DNA of 64,000 bases from Cheilinus undulatus (lineage: Eukaryota > Chordata > Actinopteri > Labriformes > Labridae), in NCBI RefSeq assembly GCF_018320785.1, contig NC_054881.1:43252424-43316423 (forward strand). Direction: 5' to 3'. Each line of letters starts with the position of its first letter. The first letter of the stretch is position 1. The notes below the pieces were generated by a model. It had not been told where the DNA came from and searched no databases. It worked only from the letters and a program-made list of their open reading frames with translations. Made by a program: the position numbers and the translations under genes. Shown here piece by piece: positions 35,601 to 50,600 of this stretch.

Positions 35601-38600
35601 GAGGGACAGGGAGACTCAGAGGGGACGTTTGCACAAAAGGCATGTCAACCTTCACTTCAGTCAGACATATTTAACCATTTTAGTGCAAAATGGATCAACA
35701 GTTTTACTTGGTGGAGAAGGCTCTGCTCTAAAGTGCTCCCCAGGTTAGCCAAGCAGCTTTAACTTTCAGAGAAAGCATGGCTAGAAACCCCCGTATGTAT
35801 GGATAGATACATTTATGACAATATTTATAGAATACAGGGAAATTAGTGAAAACGCAATCAATCCGTCTGAATATGAGGTTGCAACAAGCTTTAGTCTATA
35901 AAGGAGGAGGCTGGGGTGGAGGACGTGAAGCTTTAGTCTATAAAGGAGGAGGCTGGGGTGGAGGACGTGTAGCTTGATGCTATAAAGGAGGAGGCTGTGG
36001 TGGAGGAGGTGAAGCTTTAGTCTATAAAGGAGGAGGCTGGGGTGGAGGAGGTGAAGCTTTAGTCTATAAAGGAGGAGGCTGGGGTGGAGGAGGTGAAGCT
36101 TTAGTCTACAAAGGAGGAGGCTGGGGTGGAGGACGTGAAGCTTTAGTCTATAAAGGAGGAGGCTGGGGTGGAGGAGGTGAAGCTTTAGTCTATAAAGGAG
36201 GAGGCTGGGGTGGAGGAGGTGAAGCTTTAGTCTATAAAGGAGGAAGCTGGGGTGGAGGAGGTGAGGTTTTATTCTATAAAGGAGGAGGCTGGGGTGGAGG
36301 AGGTGAAGCTTTAGTCTATAAAGGAGGAGGCTGGGGTGGAGGAGGTGAAGCTTTAGTCTACAAAGGAGGAGGCTGGGGTGGAGGAGGTGGAGCTTTAGTC
36401 GATAAAGGAGGAGGCTGGGGTGGAGGAGGTGAAGCTTTAGTCTATAAAGGAGGAGGCTGGGGTGGAGGAGGTGAAGCTTTAGTCTACAAAGGAGGAGGCT
36501 GGGGTGGAGGAGGTGGAGCTTAGTCTATAAAGGAGGAGGCTGGGGTGGAGGAGGTGGAGCTTTAGTCTATAAAGGAGGAGGCTGGGGTGGAGGAGGTGAA
36601 GCTTTAGTCTATAAAGGAGGAGGCTGGGGTGGAGGAGGTGAAGCTTTAGTCTATAAAGGAGGAGGCTGGGGTGGAGGACGTGAAGCTTTGCCAGCAGCAG
36701 CAGCGTGGTGCTTCAGCATTAAGACAAGCAGGGTTTAGTGACAAGTACATCATATCTAAATATGTAACTGTGTTGAGAGGAAGAGCTGTGATTGGCTTAT
36801 GGAGGCAATAATTGGCTTCATTTATATGACAGATTTCAAACATTTAAAAAAATGAATGTGTCCTGGTACAGGGTGTGTTTCTTCTCCTCCATGGCTACAG
36901 GTAGTTTCTATCCATCTGTTAGGACTGCGATGAACACTGGGAGGCATCATCTGCACATTTACAGCTCTTCAGGCACCAGCCACATTAAAATGAAGCATTA
37001 AAGCCCAAACTTTACCATGGCAATGTTAAACCTCAGTATCAAACCTACATGGGCCAAGTTTCTCCTGCGGGACTCCGATCCTCATGCAGGACATGGCCTC
37101 GCTGGTCCCTGGTCGCGGCAGCAGGTTGCAGTTAGGCAGCTCCAGCTGCATGAGGATCATGGGGTTGGACCGGGCGATGGTGTACTCGGCGTGGCACAGG
37201 TCATTCTCCAGGGCCTCGCACTCGTCCCTGCAGAGCTGACGCTTACGGGGGCTCCTGGAGCCTTCGTCACATAGAGGGAAGACGTAGTAGCAGAAGGACG
37301 GGATGGCGAAGCGGGAGCACTGATCGGACAGGTGGGTGGAGGTGCCGATCATGGTCAAGGCAGCTGACAGGGAAACAGGTGGGCATGAATTCATATTAAA
37401 TATTCTTGGTATTGATTTAAGCTGTGAGTAAAGATCTGGGGTTATAGGTCTCACCCGTGATGCGGTTCTCACTCTCGCCCTGCATCTGCAGCGACTCCAC
37501 GTAGATGCTCTGGTTCCCGAGGAAGCGAGCGCAGGCGATGCCTCTGTATGGCTGACAGAAGCCTTTGTCCCGGGAGCTGTGGAAGACAGGAATCTCTCTT
37601 AGGTACAGATAAAACCTCATCCTGACATCACTTCTCTGTAAGACGACTCTTTACTGACTCTAGATCAGATCTGACACAGCTGTGCAACCATCACATCTTC
37701 TCTTATCCAATCACAGCCCTCCTCATCTGACCTGCAGCATCAACAGCACTTCATCCACTCAGTTTCATAGACTGTGTTCAGCTGGTTTGTGGTGCACAAA
37801 TGTGGATAAATTAGCACAGAAAAAGAAGTTTGCAAAGTAGAACCCCACACTGGGAGAGCAGTAATGTGCTCTACAGGATGCTCTATGAGGTGAAATGAAA
37901 GCAGAGCTCTGCAGGGACCTCCATGATGCAAAGAGTAGCACAGAAGTGATTTAATATCTCAGCAGTGATGACGTGCAGATTTAGACAGAAAATACGCCGT
38001 TAGCAAGTGCTAACCATTCTTTTTCCATGAAATGAAAAAGATCCATCCCAGCAGTTCAATAAATTCTTTCAGACTTTTCCATAAACGCTGCTGTCATCCT
38101 GCTGCGGAGCATTCAGAGCCAGTAAAGACATTAACACGGACGCTAACGGGGAAGCAATATATCTAAGAGAGGAGCAGCTCCGACTGGAACCAGCAGGCCA
38201 GCCTGTTTGGATTCCTCCTCCATTGTTTAAAGCGGTCATGTCTGCAGCTCGTCAAATCTGTCCTCACACACAGACGAGGATTTTCAAACATTATGTAATG
38301 GAAAAGTCATTAGCAGACTGATTTCTGCCTTTCCTTCTCTGGGGTTAACCGTGAAAGCTGCTCTGATAACAGAACAGTGGAGAGGACCCTCCAACTAAAG
38401 CTCAGTCTCTTATCAGGGAGGGGAGGGGTGTGTGTGTGGGTGCGTGTGTGTGTGTGTGTGTGTGTTTGTGTGTATGTGTGTGTGTTTGTGCAGCGATAGA
38501 GAGAGAAGTCTGCACACTCTCCGTCTGCTTCCACTGTTTGTGTTTCCTTAATTCAGCCAAATATCTGCAGAAATCCGCTCAGAAGAATTAACTTCCCTTC

Positions 38601-41600
38601 TGTCTGACAGGCTGGACGAAGTGGGCCATGCATCCTGTCCTGTGGACTTATTTGAGCCAGAATCAAAAACCTGAGAACTAAACCCACTCATTTCAACACA
38701 CTCCTCCTTTGCATGTTCATGTCATGTGGTAGGGTGTTCTGGTTCTTGTTGAATAGAGAGGTAGGGTAAATGGTCCTTCAGAGATTTTCCAGAAGCACAT
38801 AACGAACCAAATATAATGGGAAATCTCCCAGAATGCCTTGTGAATCATTGCCAAGATTTGAAAATTATAACAACAATCTAAAATCATGATTCAATGATGT
38901 TTCAGTGCATGATGGAGCAATGTGTGCAATCATCGTCCTGTTTGCATAAAAACTGCACACTTAGTAAAAATGTGCATTATTATAACAGACAATATTACAA
39001 ATGTGATTTGTTATTGCAGTGCAATCCATAAATGGTGCCGTGAGTCTTATGAGGTTATCTATGAAAATGCAAAGAGTAATGATGGTTCTGAAGTAGGGCT
39101 GGGAAATTACTACTATTTTCAAATCACAGAAAGTGCAATATTTATTTAGCCATGTTTGCATAATGCTCTACACATCATGCAAACATTCATGTGGGATTTT
39201 TTTCTAGAATATTGGTAAAAATATATTTCTAATTATTATAAAAAATGATTTATTGGTTGTTTGTTAAGAAACACATTAGATGAGGAGCATAAAAATAGGG
39301 CTGAACGATTTGCAAAAATAATCAAACTGCAATTTTTTTCCCCAAGATATTGAGATTTAATATGTGATTATTCTTTGGTTAATCTTAGAAAGAATCATAG
39401 AAGCATGAATCTGAATATGGGGATGAAACAAGCTTCTGTCTATAAAGGAGGAGGCTGGGGTGGAGGAGGTGAAACTTTAGTCTATAAAGGAGGAGGCTGG
39501 GGTGGAGGAGGTGAAGCTTTAGTCTATAAAGGAGGAGGCTGGGGTGGAGGAGGGGAAGCTTTAGTCTATAAAGGAGGAGGCTGGGGTGGAGGAGGTGAAG
39601 CTTTAGTCTATAAAGGAGGAGGCTGGGGTGGAGGAGGGGAAGCTTTAGTCTATAAAGGAGGAGGCTGGGGTGGAGGAGGTGAAGCTTTAGTCTATAAAGG
39701 AGGAGGCTGGGGTGGAGGAGGGGAAGCTTTAGTCTATAAAGGAGGAGGCTGGGGTGGAGGAGGTGGAGCTTTAGTCTATAAAGGAGGAGGCTGGGGTGGA
39801 AGAGGGGAAGCTTTAGTCTATAAAGGAGGAGGCTGGGGTGGAGGAGGTGGAGCTTGATGCTATAAAGGAGGAGGCTGGGGTGGAGGAGGTGAAGCTTTAG
39901 TCTATAAAGGAGGAGGCTGGGGTGGAGGAGGGGAAGCTTTAGTCTATAAAGGAGGAGGCTGGGGTGGAGGAGGTGAAGATTTAGTCTATAAAGGAGGAGG
40001 CTGGGGTGGAGGAGGGGAAGCTTTAGTCTATAAAGGAGGAGGCTGGGGTGGAGGAGGGGAAGCTTTACTCTATAAAGGAGGAGGCTGGGGTGGAGGAGGT
40101 GAAGCTTTAGTCTATAAAGGAGGAGGCTGGGGTGGAGGAGGTGGAGCTTTAGCAGATACAGTGCTGATGCAGAGCCCGCCTGCTCTTATGACATGCTGCA
40201 GTATGGTACAAGGTCGCTGTGATGTTACAATATGCAAGGCTGCAGTTCAGGAGTCCAAGTGAATGTGCACCAAATGTGACCAAAAAACCCTCAAAGTATT
40301 CTTGAGGTATCATGCTCACATGAACAGTCTGGACAGATAGACGGACTTCCAACCCAGAAACACGAAGCCTCTGACCCTGGCATAAAATCCCTGCAGAAAT
40401 ATTCATGCTAGTTTGAATTACCAGGGGAATGTGGGTAATGGGTAATAAGGACACAGTTTTCATGCCAGATCCATGACTGCACCAAACACGGCAAAGACTG
40501 GAACAAACATTCATGTGACTGAACCATGCAGAACGTGAATGTTTATGTATGCGTGTGTTTTCACTTCCTCTCAAAATATTCATGCCGTAGCTTTGGTCTT
40601 TTATCATTTGTATTGTTTCCTTGCACCTTTAAGGTTTGCATTTTAATTTCACTACAAAATTCTATTCTATGGCTTATAAAAATTTCAGCAGCTTTAAGAC
40701 AACGCTGTTCACAGTTTCTCGCCTCACATCCTCCAAACGAGAGAAGAGAATAAAGCTGTATGAAGAAGCATAAAGAGAAAAACAGGCTCCGCATTCATGC
40801 TGGAGCTGAACCTGGATCCTGATTTGCAGAGAAAGTTTATTGATTCTGAATCCACCGACAGTCTCACGTAGACGACAACAGCAGTCCATAAATGAGGCCG
40901 GGCTAACAGACACTCACACACACTCACACACACTCACAGAGGGGGATTGTAAAGTCTGATGACAGGCGGCAGAAAATGACTTCCTGCAGAGCCAAACCTT
41001 CCTGGGGCCCTCTGCAGAGCCTGACCCCGTTTACGGCCCCCAAATAAAACCAGGCATTGTACTGGCAGAAGTCCTGACTCCTACAAGAGGACCAGTTCAA
41101 AAACCAGAGAAAGGCTGGAGTCAACTTTCCCTGCAGATAACCATGCTGACTCCATACTAGCTTAGAAACTTAGCTAGGTTTTCAACGCCACGTGCACTAA
41201 ACAACATGATATCTGGTATCTTAGTGCTGCAAATATGAAGGGGATAAAAGAATGTGTAAAGACTTTAAAAAGAGGCTTTTTCCACTGGCTGATGACCTCC
41301 GGCTCTGGAACGCTCTCTCTGCTTACTGAAAAATGTGCCGTCATTAAAAGCACAGGACTTTGTCATTCTGATCACTCTTCTCTTTGCAGAAACCCCGTCA
41401 TCTGCAAACAACAGGGCAGACATCAGTAATGTTTCAGGCAAGTATCCTTTAAGACAGTGGTTACCAACCTGGGGGTCCAGGACCCCCTAGGGGTGGTGCC
41501 AAAGATCTTGGGGGGTGGCAGTCTGGTCTCTGTGACAGTTTTCCTGAGTTAATCTGTGTTGCTCTCTCCGTCGTTCCTTGCGTCTGTCGACCTGCAGCCT

Positions 41601-44600
41601 CTGGGTCGGTCTGTACAGGAAGTGGAGTCGGTTTAAACTCTCTGATCTGAGCGTGTTTTCTGACTCGCTCTCAGCTGGGGTCACGCCGGTGTCATGTTTG
41701 TGCTGGACTTAGTCTGCCAGTCTGACTCGAGTCTTAATCCACAAAACAAACAGGCTGAGCTCAGAGCTGACACACACCGACCCTCGGACGCTAAAGTCTG
41801 GCTGGAGTCAGCTCTGATGTTTAGGCTGCTCTGGATTATTCTGAGAAAACGGAGCGTCCCTTTAAGGTTTGATGATTTCAATCAGATTTATGGAGCAGTA
41901 ATCTCATTGAGACGCTCGGTGTGGGAAGAAAAACTCAGCGAATAATCCTGAACATTTGCTCCATCTTTTGACTGGACTCTGCAGAAAACTTTTAAATCTA
42001 ATTGCACACAAACGATTAAAAGAAGCTCTCCCTCTGATTTCTCCTCCCCAACTCTCGGTTCTGCGTGTTTCCCTTGGCTGCAGTCAGAGTTCCAAAGCAG
42101 CGATGAAGCTGATAAAGAGAGTGGTTAACCTGGAAACACGTTAGGAATGTTTCTGATTTCTGCTGACTCCTGCAGTATCATCTCAGAGGTTGTACTTCAG
42201 CTCAGCGGCCTTTAGAGATCTTTTATTAAAACAATGCAGGAGTTCAAGTTCATGCAACAGGATGCTAACGTGCAGAAATTAGATTTTTTCACTGCTAGTG
42301 AAGCGAGTGGTGTTTGAGCAGACGATGACATGAGTCTGCAGTCTGCATGGGCCTTAGTGTCCTGGTTTGACTAGATGTTTTTAGTCAGCATTACTCAACC
42401 CTGCCCAACCAAAGAGCCAAATTGTTGAAAAATACCTTTGCAAGAGCCACAATCTAAGTGGTGAAGCAAAAACAGCTTGAAGTAGGGAATAACAATAAGT
42501 TAAAGGTGGCAAAAATGGCCAAAAAGCAACAAAAATGGGTAAAAAGGGGTGAAATTGGGAGGAAAAGTAGAATAGGAGTCAGAGAGTAGCAAAAAATGGT
42601 TGAGAAGTGGCAAAAAATGAGTTTAAGGTGACATAAGATGGTCTAAATGTGGCAAAAAATAGGAAAACAAGTGGTATAAAGTGGCAAAAGGTAGCTGAAA
42701 TGGGTTAAAAGTGATGAAAAGGGGCAAAAATGGGCAAAAACAAGTGTCATAAACGGGCAAAAAAGGGGAAAACAGTGGTACTTTATAGCAAAAGGTTGCT
42801 TAAATGGGTGAAAAATGGTGAAAAGGGCAAAAAAGGGATAAAAGTGGGGGACTAATATTTAAAATTACGACATAAAAGAGCCACAGGGTGAGTATCACTG
42901 TTTTAAGTATTTCATCGGTATTTGTGTGTGTAAATGCACACCTGATTTCAGAAACTGGGATTATCCTTCGGAGAAACCTGACTCTGCAGCCTGGAGGTCT
43001 CAACGTGAGACTGCAGCCTCAGCCAAGAGACATACGGCAAAGAAACATGCAGGCAGAGTCTGACTCCTAGAGCCACTCAGAATCTGAGTTCTGGAAGTTT
43101 CCCATCAGTCACAGCTGCACGTCTTCATCCATGCTCTCTAGTCCTGCATGCTGAGACTGTTGAAATAAATATTTGCTGTGGCTTTCTTCTCCTGCAGCTA
43201 AAAATGAGCCGGATATTTTACATCTGCACCGCCGTGTTGTCCTTTAATGGTGCTACGCCTGCATTAATTCCCCATTTTTCTCAGGTTTCTAAAGTGCTGC
43301 GAAGACCACAGGCCCCTGCATTAATAAGCTGCAGTAATCAGAAGGTGGGATACTAGCAGTGATCATGCTGACAGTGATATAGATAACCAGGTTTCTCTGT
43401 CTCACTCTGTCCCTGCTTCCTGTTCCTTGCAGAAATATTGCAAATGCCAGAAAAGCTGAGTGTGAGGAAAGCTCTCTAATGAAGAAAAGCTTTGTGGGTG
43501 TGGTGAAAGCTGAGGTCACAGTGATTGAAATAATGTTGTTTAAAGTCATTACATGAAGCGTTTGTGTGTTTGGCTGCAGACCAGAGCTCAGCATGGCCGT
43601 GTGACCTTTTCACCGCTCTGACACTTCACTGGAAAAACACAAGAGCAGCCAACGGGACGTCCCGTATCTGCACGGATGGAATGGAGCCATAACTCCATGT
43701 TAGGCCTAAAGCTAAATAATCATCATCTATTTATTCATTTAAATTCATCCAACCAGGGAAAGCTGGCTAGGATTAAGAGTCTCATTTATAAGAGAGTCCT
43801 GGACTAGAAAGATGCAACGAACAAAGACAGAAACATAAAAACAGAAGAGCTTCAATCACAGAACTACTAGATCCTGAGTCACAGAGCAGAGAGGCATCAG
43901 CCAAACATCTACAGCCTGATGCATCCTCCTCTGACATGTTTAATCCACCTTTAAAAGATTTAGAGAGACCAGATCACCAACACAGGAAGTCTCCTCCTGC
44001 AGGAGCAGCAGACCTGGACCTCCTTTTACAGAAGGGCTTATGGGACAGCGAGCAACAGTAGGTCATGTGACCGAGTCCCAGAAGGCTGGAGCTTCCAGAA
44101 CTTTCACAGGGATCAAATCCCACAAAGGAAGCAGGTGAAGTAAAGCCTTATAAATACGGATATGAGGTGTGTTATAAACCTCAGTGCTCCCTGCTTTAGA
44201 CCAGGGGTGACAAACTCAAGGCCCAGGAGCCAAATCTGGCCCCTGGAACAGTTACACACGGTCCACCAGATCATATCATACTTTTATTATTACTGACCCA
44301 CTGTGGAGTCTGCAGACATCCTCCTGTCTAAAAATGTGAACTTTACAATGATGGTCTAAAATATTCTAGAGACATAAAATTAGAAAAAGTACAAAGTTAA
44401 ATAAAAAGTCAGTAAATGTTTTCATCTCATATTCTTAATTTGAACCTCAGTGATGACACAAAGTCATGGTTTTGACTTTTTATTTCCTATGTGGACCTTT
44501 TGAATTCATAATTTTGACTTTTGATCTTATTTTTTTAACTTTTAGATCCTCAACTTTAATTTTTTAAGTAATATTTTGACCTTTCAAACTCATGATTATG

Positions 44601-47600
44601 ATTGTCTCTCACATTTTGACCTTTTTAAGTCCTTATTTTGACTTTTATCTCATAATTCAACATTTTAGATCCTCAATTTAAAAATTTAAGTAATATTTTG
44701 ACCTTTAAACTTTAAATGTTTTTCTCATGATTTGATATTTTAAACCAATTATATTGAATTTATCTGATATTTTGGCTCTTAAGAATAATGGTTTTAACTT
44801 TCTATCTCATATATTTGCCTTTTAAAAACATTATTTTGACTTTAAATGCCATGTTTTGACCTTTTGAGCGAATAAACTTGATCTTTTATCACATATTTTT
44901 AGCCTTTAAACTTATCATTTTCACATTTTTCAATCTCTTTATCATCAGTGCTAAGGTTTTTCCCCATAATTCATTGCAGGTGAACATGAGGTTGACAGTT
45001 AATGGTTAAATGTTGACCCTGTTCGGCCCTCAGGTTGGACCCTGATTCAGAATTCGGCCCCTGCTGTGATAGAGTTTGACACTCCTGCAGAGACAGATCA
45101 CTGATGATGCATTTATGAAACATCACTATAATAGAGCAGATTTACTACAGTTTCACACTGAACCTTTAATAGAAGTGAGAGCAGGTATTTATAGTGGTAT
45201 GAAAACAGGAAGGCAGTCATGAAACAACCCTGTTAAACTAAAGTATTAACTCTCCATGTTTAAAAACTCCAGTTTAAATAGAAAAGAGCAGCAGCAGCTG
45301 GTATCTCCTCCTGTGATTACACAGAGCTGTGATTTATGGCGGTCTGGCGCTCTGTTGTGGCGGCCATCCTCTGTGTCTGTGTGTGGTCGGTGTGAACGAT
45401 GGCGGACAGAAAGATAAACTCACACCGTCCTCCTCAGATCAGACTTCATGTGACGAGGACCGGAGCAGAGGACGTTTTCATTTTAAAAAGCTGTCTATTT
45501 TATTAAAGGTCACATATTTGACCCTTTAAGACAAGTTCATATCGGTCTAAGAGGTCCTGAAACATGGCTGTGAAGTTTATTTCTGTAAAAACACTCCAGT
45601 ATTGATTCCTGCGTGTCTAAAAACCCCTCTGTTTCAGCCCTGCTCAGAACCAGCTGTTTCTGTGGTAATGAGCTGTCTGACTCCGCCCCTGGCTCCGCCC
45701 CTCTCAGGAAATGGATGTAGCTCTCCTGATCCTCCTCCTAGCTGGCAGCTGAAAATCAGGAGAGGAGGGCGGAGGTTTCTTCCATGCCGGGAGGGCCAAA
45801 CGAACCTGGGGGCGGGGCTAACTCCCCACATGACATCATTAGGGGAAAATCTGAGAACGCACACATTAAGCACACGTTTTCTGGAAGGTGGAGAAACAGA
45901 GAATCCTGTGGACAGGCCTGGGGCACATATTTATGTTAGAAAACCTGAAAAAGTGATTTTTGTGTGATAAATGACCTTTGATGCAGCCTAATTTATGAAA
46001 CAGCTGGTTTAAAGTCATGTGATCCTGATGATGCATGAGAATCAGATGAGAACCAGCAGGCAGGAACCAGTACTGTGCTAAACGTCTACATACTGGTGGG
46101 TCTGGATCTAAAAGTAGGCCGTAGGTGTGATTCCTTGAAAAGCTGTCTTTGTGTTAAACGTTACGGGCAGGTGAATGTGGTCTGACCACGCCCCTGCAGA
46201 CAGAAGTTTACCTGCTGCTGTTTCTCTGTGAGCGTTTAAATCGCTACTTTCAGGATCAAAAGCAGCTCTTTTTTCTCCCGGCTGGCTCGGCTCTTAACAG
46301 CTCAGAACTTTGGCATTTCAATCACACTTCCTGCTCCCATCTGGAGCTCTGCGCTGACGTTATCTGCAGATCTACGGTGCATAAACTCAGCACAGGCCTA
46401 AACAAACACCTCCAACATGTCCACTAACAACCACACAACATTCAGGAGTTTATTTCTGAACTTTAAATCATTCTGGAGGAGCGTTTCCTAAATAAACACG
46501 TCTGCAGAAGGCAGGTCCACGTCCTCACACGGGTCAGGATTAGAAAGGCTGTAAAGGTTTGATGAGAGGATCTGAGCAGCTCGAGCTCTTTACTGATGAA
46601 ACCTGCAGCCTCCAGACACTCGCAATGTGACGGCATTACAGTCAGGCTTTCAATTCAACCTTTATTTACATTGCACAACAAGTACAATACACATATACAT
46701 ATATATTCCTACAACATAGTAAGAACTCTGAGGTCAGACTTTTTAAATCGAGTGTCTGGAATTTCAGTAGAACTTAAAGTAATTTTCCTACAATGTTGGG
46801 AGGACTTGCTTTGAATTTTTCAAAGATATATTTGTATATTTTAGAGAGTTTGATTTAAAGATTTTTTTGGGGGGGGCTTTGGATTTGTAAGATATTTTAA
46901 TAGAAATTCAGGGAATTTATTTTTACATTTTGGGGGAATTTAAATGAAAAATCTGGGGAATATCCTAGAAATGTTAGGAACTTTTGTTGCTTTTCTAGGA
47001 GCTTTTGCTATCATTTTCCAAGCAATCTTTAGGAAACTATTTGCAAAGTTTTGGGGAATTTAACAGGAGGTTCTGAGGGAATGGTCTCTGAATCATCATG
47101 TAAATTTTGGGATTTTTTTTTGTTTTTTTTGTGGGACTTTTTTGTGGAAATTTGCCATAATTTTCTACAGAAATGTATTTGTAAATTGTAAGAAAATTCA
47201 TAGAAATTTTTTCTAAAATTTATGAGAATTTTTTCAATTAAATTTTTTTTTTTTTTTTTTCAGAACATTACTGAAACCTTCTTCTTCTGTAAATTGTTTA
47301 CTTTTTATAACTAAACAACTTTCACAGCAGTTTTTGGTGATGTGGACATTCCAGGGCACATGGGGGATTTATTTTTGTCTTGAAAATCTCTCATTATTTA
47401 TTGTAAATATGGTTAAACTTGGCTTTACTAGAGAAATGACCCCATATGTCTCTTATGTCAATCTAAGTGGTGAAAAGTAGCAATTAAAATAAGTTAATGT
47501 GGTCAAAAAGCTGCAAAAATCAGAAAAAAGGTGGGAAAAGTGGCAAAAATGTGGTAAAAATTAGTGAAAGTGAATAAAATATGCAAAAATTTCAAAAAAA

Positions 47601-50600
47601 AAAGGTGGAAAATGGGAATTAAGTGGCATTTAACTGCAAAAGACAACTTAAATGGGTGAGAAGTGGCAAAAATAGGCAAAGGTTGGGTTGCAGGGTTGGG
47701 GGGTGCTGCAGGGTTGGGGATTGCAAAAAAAAAAAAAGAATAAAAGTGTTCAAAATGGGTAAAAAGTGACAAAAAGAAGTGGAAAAAATGGGATAGAAGC
47801 GGAAAATTACTGGGAGAAAAGTGGCAAAAGTGATTGAGAAGTGGTAAAAATTGAGTTCCAGGTTGCAAAAATGGTCCAAAAGTGGCAAAAAAATGAGTGA
47901 AAAGCGACTAAAGTGGGCAAAAAACATCAGAGAGTAGCAAAATGGGAAATCGGGAGCATTTAATCACATAAGGCAGCTTAAATGGGCAAAAAGCAGCAAA
48001 AAAGGGGCAAACAGCTGCATAAAACAGGATAAGAGTAGAAGTGAATAATGTTTCAAATGAAGACGTAAACGAGCCACACGCTGAGGTTCACTGGTCTAAA
48101 GAATCTTCCATCTTTATCCTGTTAAATCATTTCATACTGCTTTAATAAAACATGACTTCACTGCTGTTAAACTCAGATATGGCAGAGAAATCAACCCTGT
48201 ATTTCCATCCTCCATCCACAGGCTTCACACTTCCTCTTCAGTGTGTGACATCACTCAGACTACGTCCGTATTTATAATTTACACTGCAGCAGCTCCACCT
48301 GAACCTGGTCTTTACCGTCTGTCAGACCAGGTACAGGTTCAGGTGGATTCAGAGGCTGGTGTTCAGGTAATGAGCTTCCTCAGAGGTGTTGAAGCGTTGA
48401 TGCGTGTTTGTGGTGAGGGGTGTTAGCCCAGAGCTAACGTGAACATGCTAAGGCACGCAGCTAACCGCCATAACTGCTCTGAGGTATCAGGAACGCGTCT
48501 ACACCTTTAAGGTTAAACGCCGCTGCTGCAGTGATCGAACTGAACTGTTAGAGTGGAGGGACGGCCTCTCTCTCTCTCGCTCGCCCGCTGTGGTTTGAGT
48601 CAGGAGGACTGAGAGTTCAGAGCAGCGTCAGACTCGCTGGGTCGTGGTTTTGGAAAGAATGCTGAATCATGTCCTCGATCAGACCGCCTGTTCCTCAGTG
48701 ACTCTTTCAGGCAGATTATCTCATCAGCCAATGACACGGCTCCCCCAGCCTCTCCAACAAACAGCTGGTGGAGGAGGGGGGCCTGGGTGGGGGGGCATTG
48801 GTAGTCATGACTTGTTTTCAGCTTCAGGAAAATCCAGAACTATTATCTGGATCAGTTACAGACTTTTAAATCTCAGATTTACCCTTGATCCTAACAAACA
48901 GCTGTGAATGTTCATGAAATTATTCATTTAAAACAAATCAGAGGATGGAGAGACAGAAACCTACACAAAAGAAAAACTCCTGCAGAAAAAAGCTTCTGCT
49001 GTAAAACAGACTCTGCAAACATCGAATCCCTCATAACTTCAATCATTTGATGTTTTTATTATAATATCCTGCAGAAAACTAACAGTCCTTTAAAAGGGTG
49101 CAGGGTTAAACAGACGCTTCTACCACAGCGTCAGATTCTCTGCTGAGGAGCTGCAGGAAGCTGCCGCTCTGCTGCTGTATCTGAGTCCTACCGCTTACTT
49201 CTAACTGACCAGGATTATCCTCTGGCACTGGTTGCATTTTATATCAATCAAGCATCCCCCAACCCTGCAGCACCCCCCTCAATCCTGCAGCATCCCTCAA
49301 CCCTGCAGCACCACCACCAACCCTGCAGCACCACCACCAACCCTGCAGCACCCCTCAACCCTGCAGCACCACCACCAGCCCTGCACCACCCCTCAACCCT
49401 GCAGCACCACCACCAGCCCTGCACCACCTCTCAACCCTGCAGCACCCCTCAACCCTGCAGCACCACCACCAGCCCTGCACCACCCCTCAACCCTGCAGCA
49501 CCACCACCAGCCCTGCACCACCACCAACCCTGCAGCACCACCACCAACCCTGCAGCACCACCACCAACCCTGCAGCACCACCACCAACCCTGCAGCACCA
49601 CCACCAACCCCGCAGCACCACTACCAATCTTGCAGCACCCCTCAACCCTGCAGCACCCCCCCAGCCCTGCAGCACCCCACAACCCTGCAGCACCCCTCAA
49701 CTCTGCAGCACCCCCCAGCCCTGCAGCATCCCTCAACCCTGCAGCACCACCACCAACCCTGCAGCACCACCACCAACCCTGCAGCACCCCTCAACCCTGC
49801 AGCACCCCTCAACCCTGCAGCACCACCACCAGCCCTGCAGCACCCCTCAACCCTGCAGCACCACCACCAACCCTGCAGCACCCCCCAACCCTGCAGCACC
49901 ACCACCAACCCTGCAGCACCCCTCAACCCTGCAGCACCACCACCAACCCTGCAGCACCCCTCAACCCTGCAGCACCACCACCAACCCTGCAGCACCCCTC
50001 AACCCTGCAGCACCATCACCAGCCCTGCACCACCCCTCAACCCTGCAGCACCCCTCAACCCTGTAGCACCACCACCAGCCCTGCAGCACCACCACCAACC
50101 CTGCACCACCTCTCAACCCTGCAGCACCACCACCAACCCTGTAGCACCACCACCAGCCCTGCACCACCTCTCAACCCTGCAGCACCACCACCAACCCTGC
50201 AGCACCACCACCAACCCTGCAGCACCACCACCAACCCTGCAGCACCACCACCAACCCTGCAGCACCACCACCAACCCTGCAGCACGCTTCAACCCTGCAG
50301 CACCACCACCAACCCTGCAGCACCACCACCAACCCTGCAGCACGCTTCAACCCTGCAGCACCACCACCAACCCCGCAGCACCACTACCAATCTTGCAGCA
50401 CCCCTCAACTCTGCAGCACCCCCCCAGCCCTGCAGCACCCCTCAACCCTGCAGCAACCCTCAACTCTGCAGCACCCCCCAGCCCTGCAGCACCCCTCAAC
50501 CCTGCAGCACCACCACCAACCCTGCAGCACCACCACCAACCCTGCAGCACCCCTCAACCCTGCAGCACCCCTCAACTCTGCAGCACCCCCCCAGCCCTGC

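Noticed and set aside
39375-39857. 160-codon Gly/Trp-rich repeat frame
   Set aside because: 42-bp minisatellite whose period is a multiple of three; the same unit lies in another intron without an intact frame.
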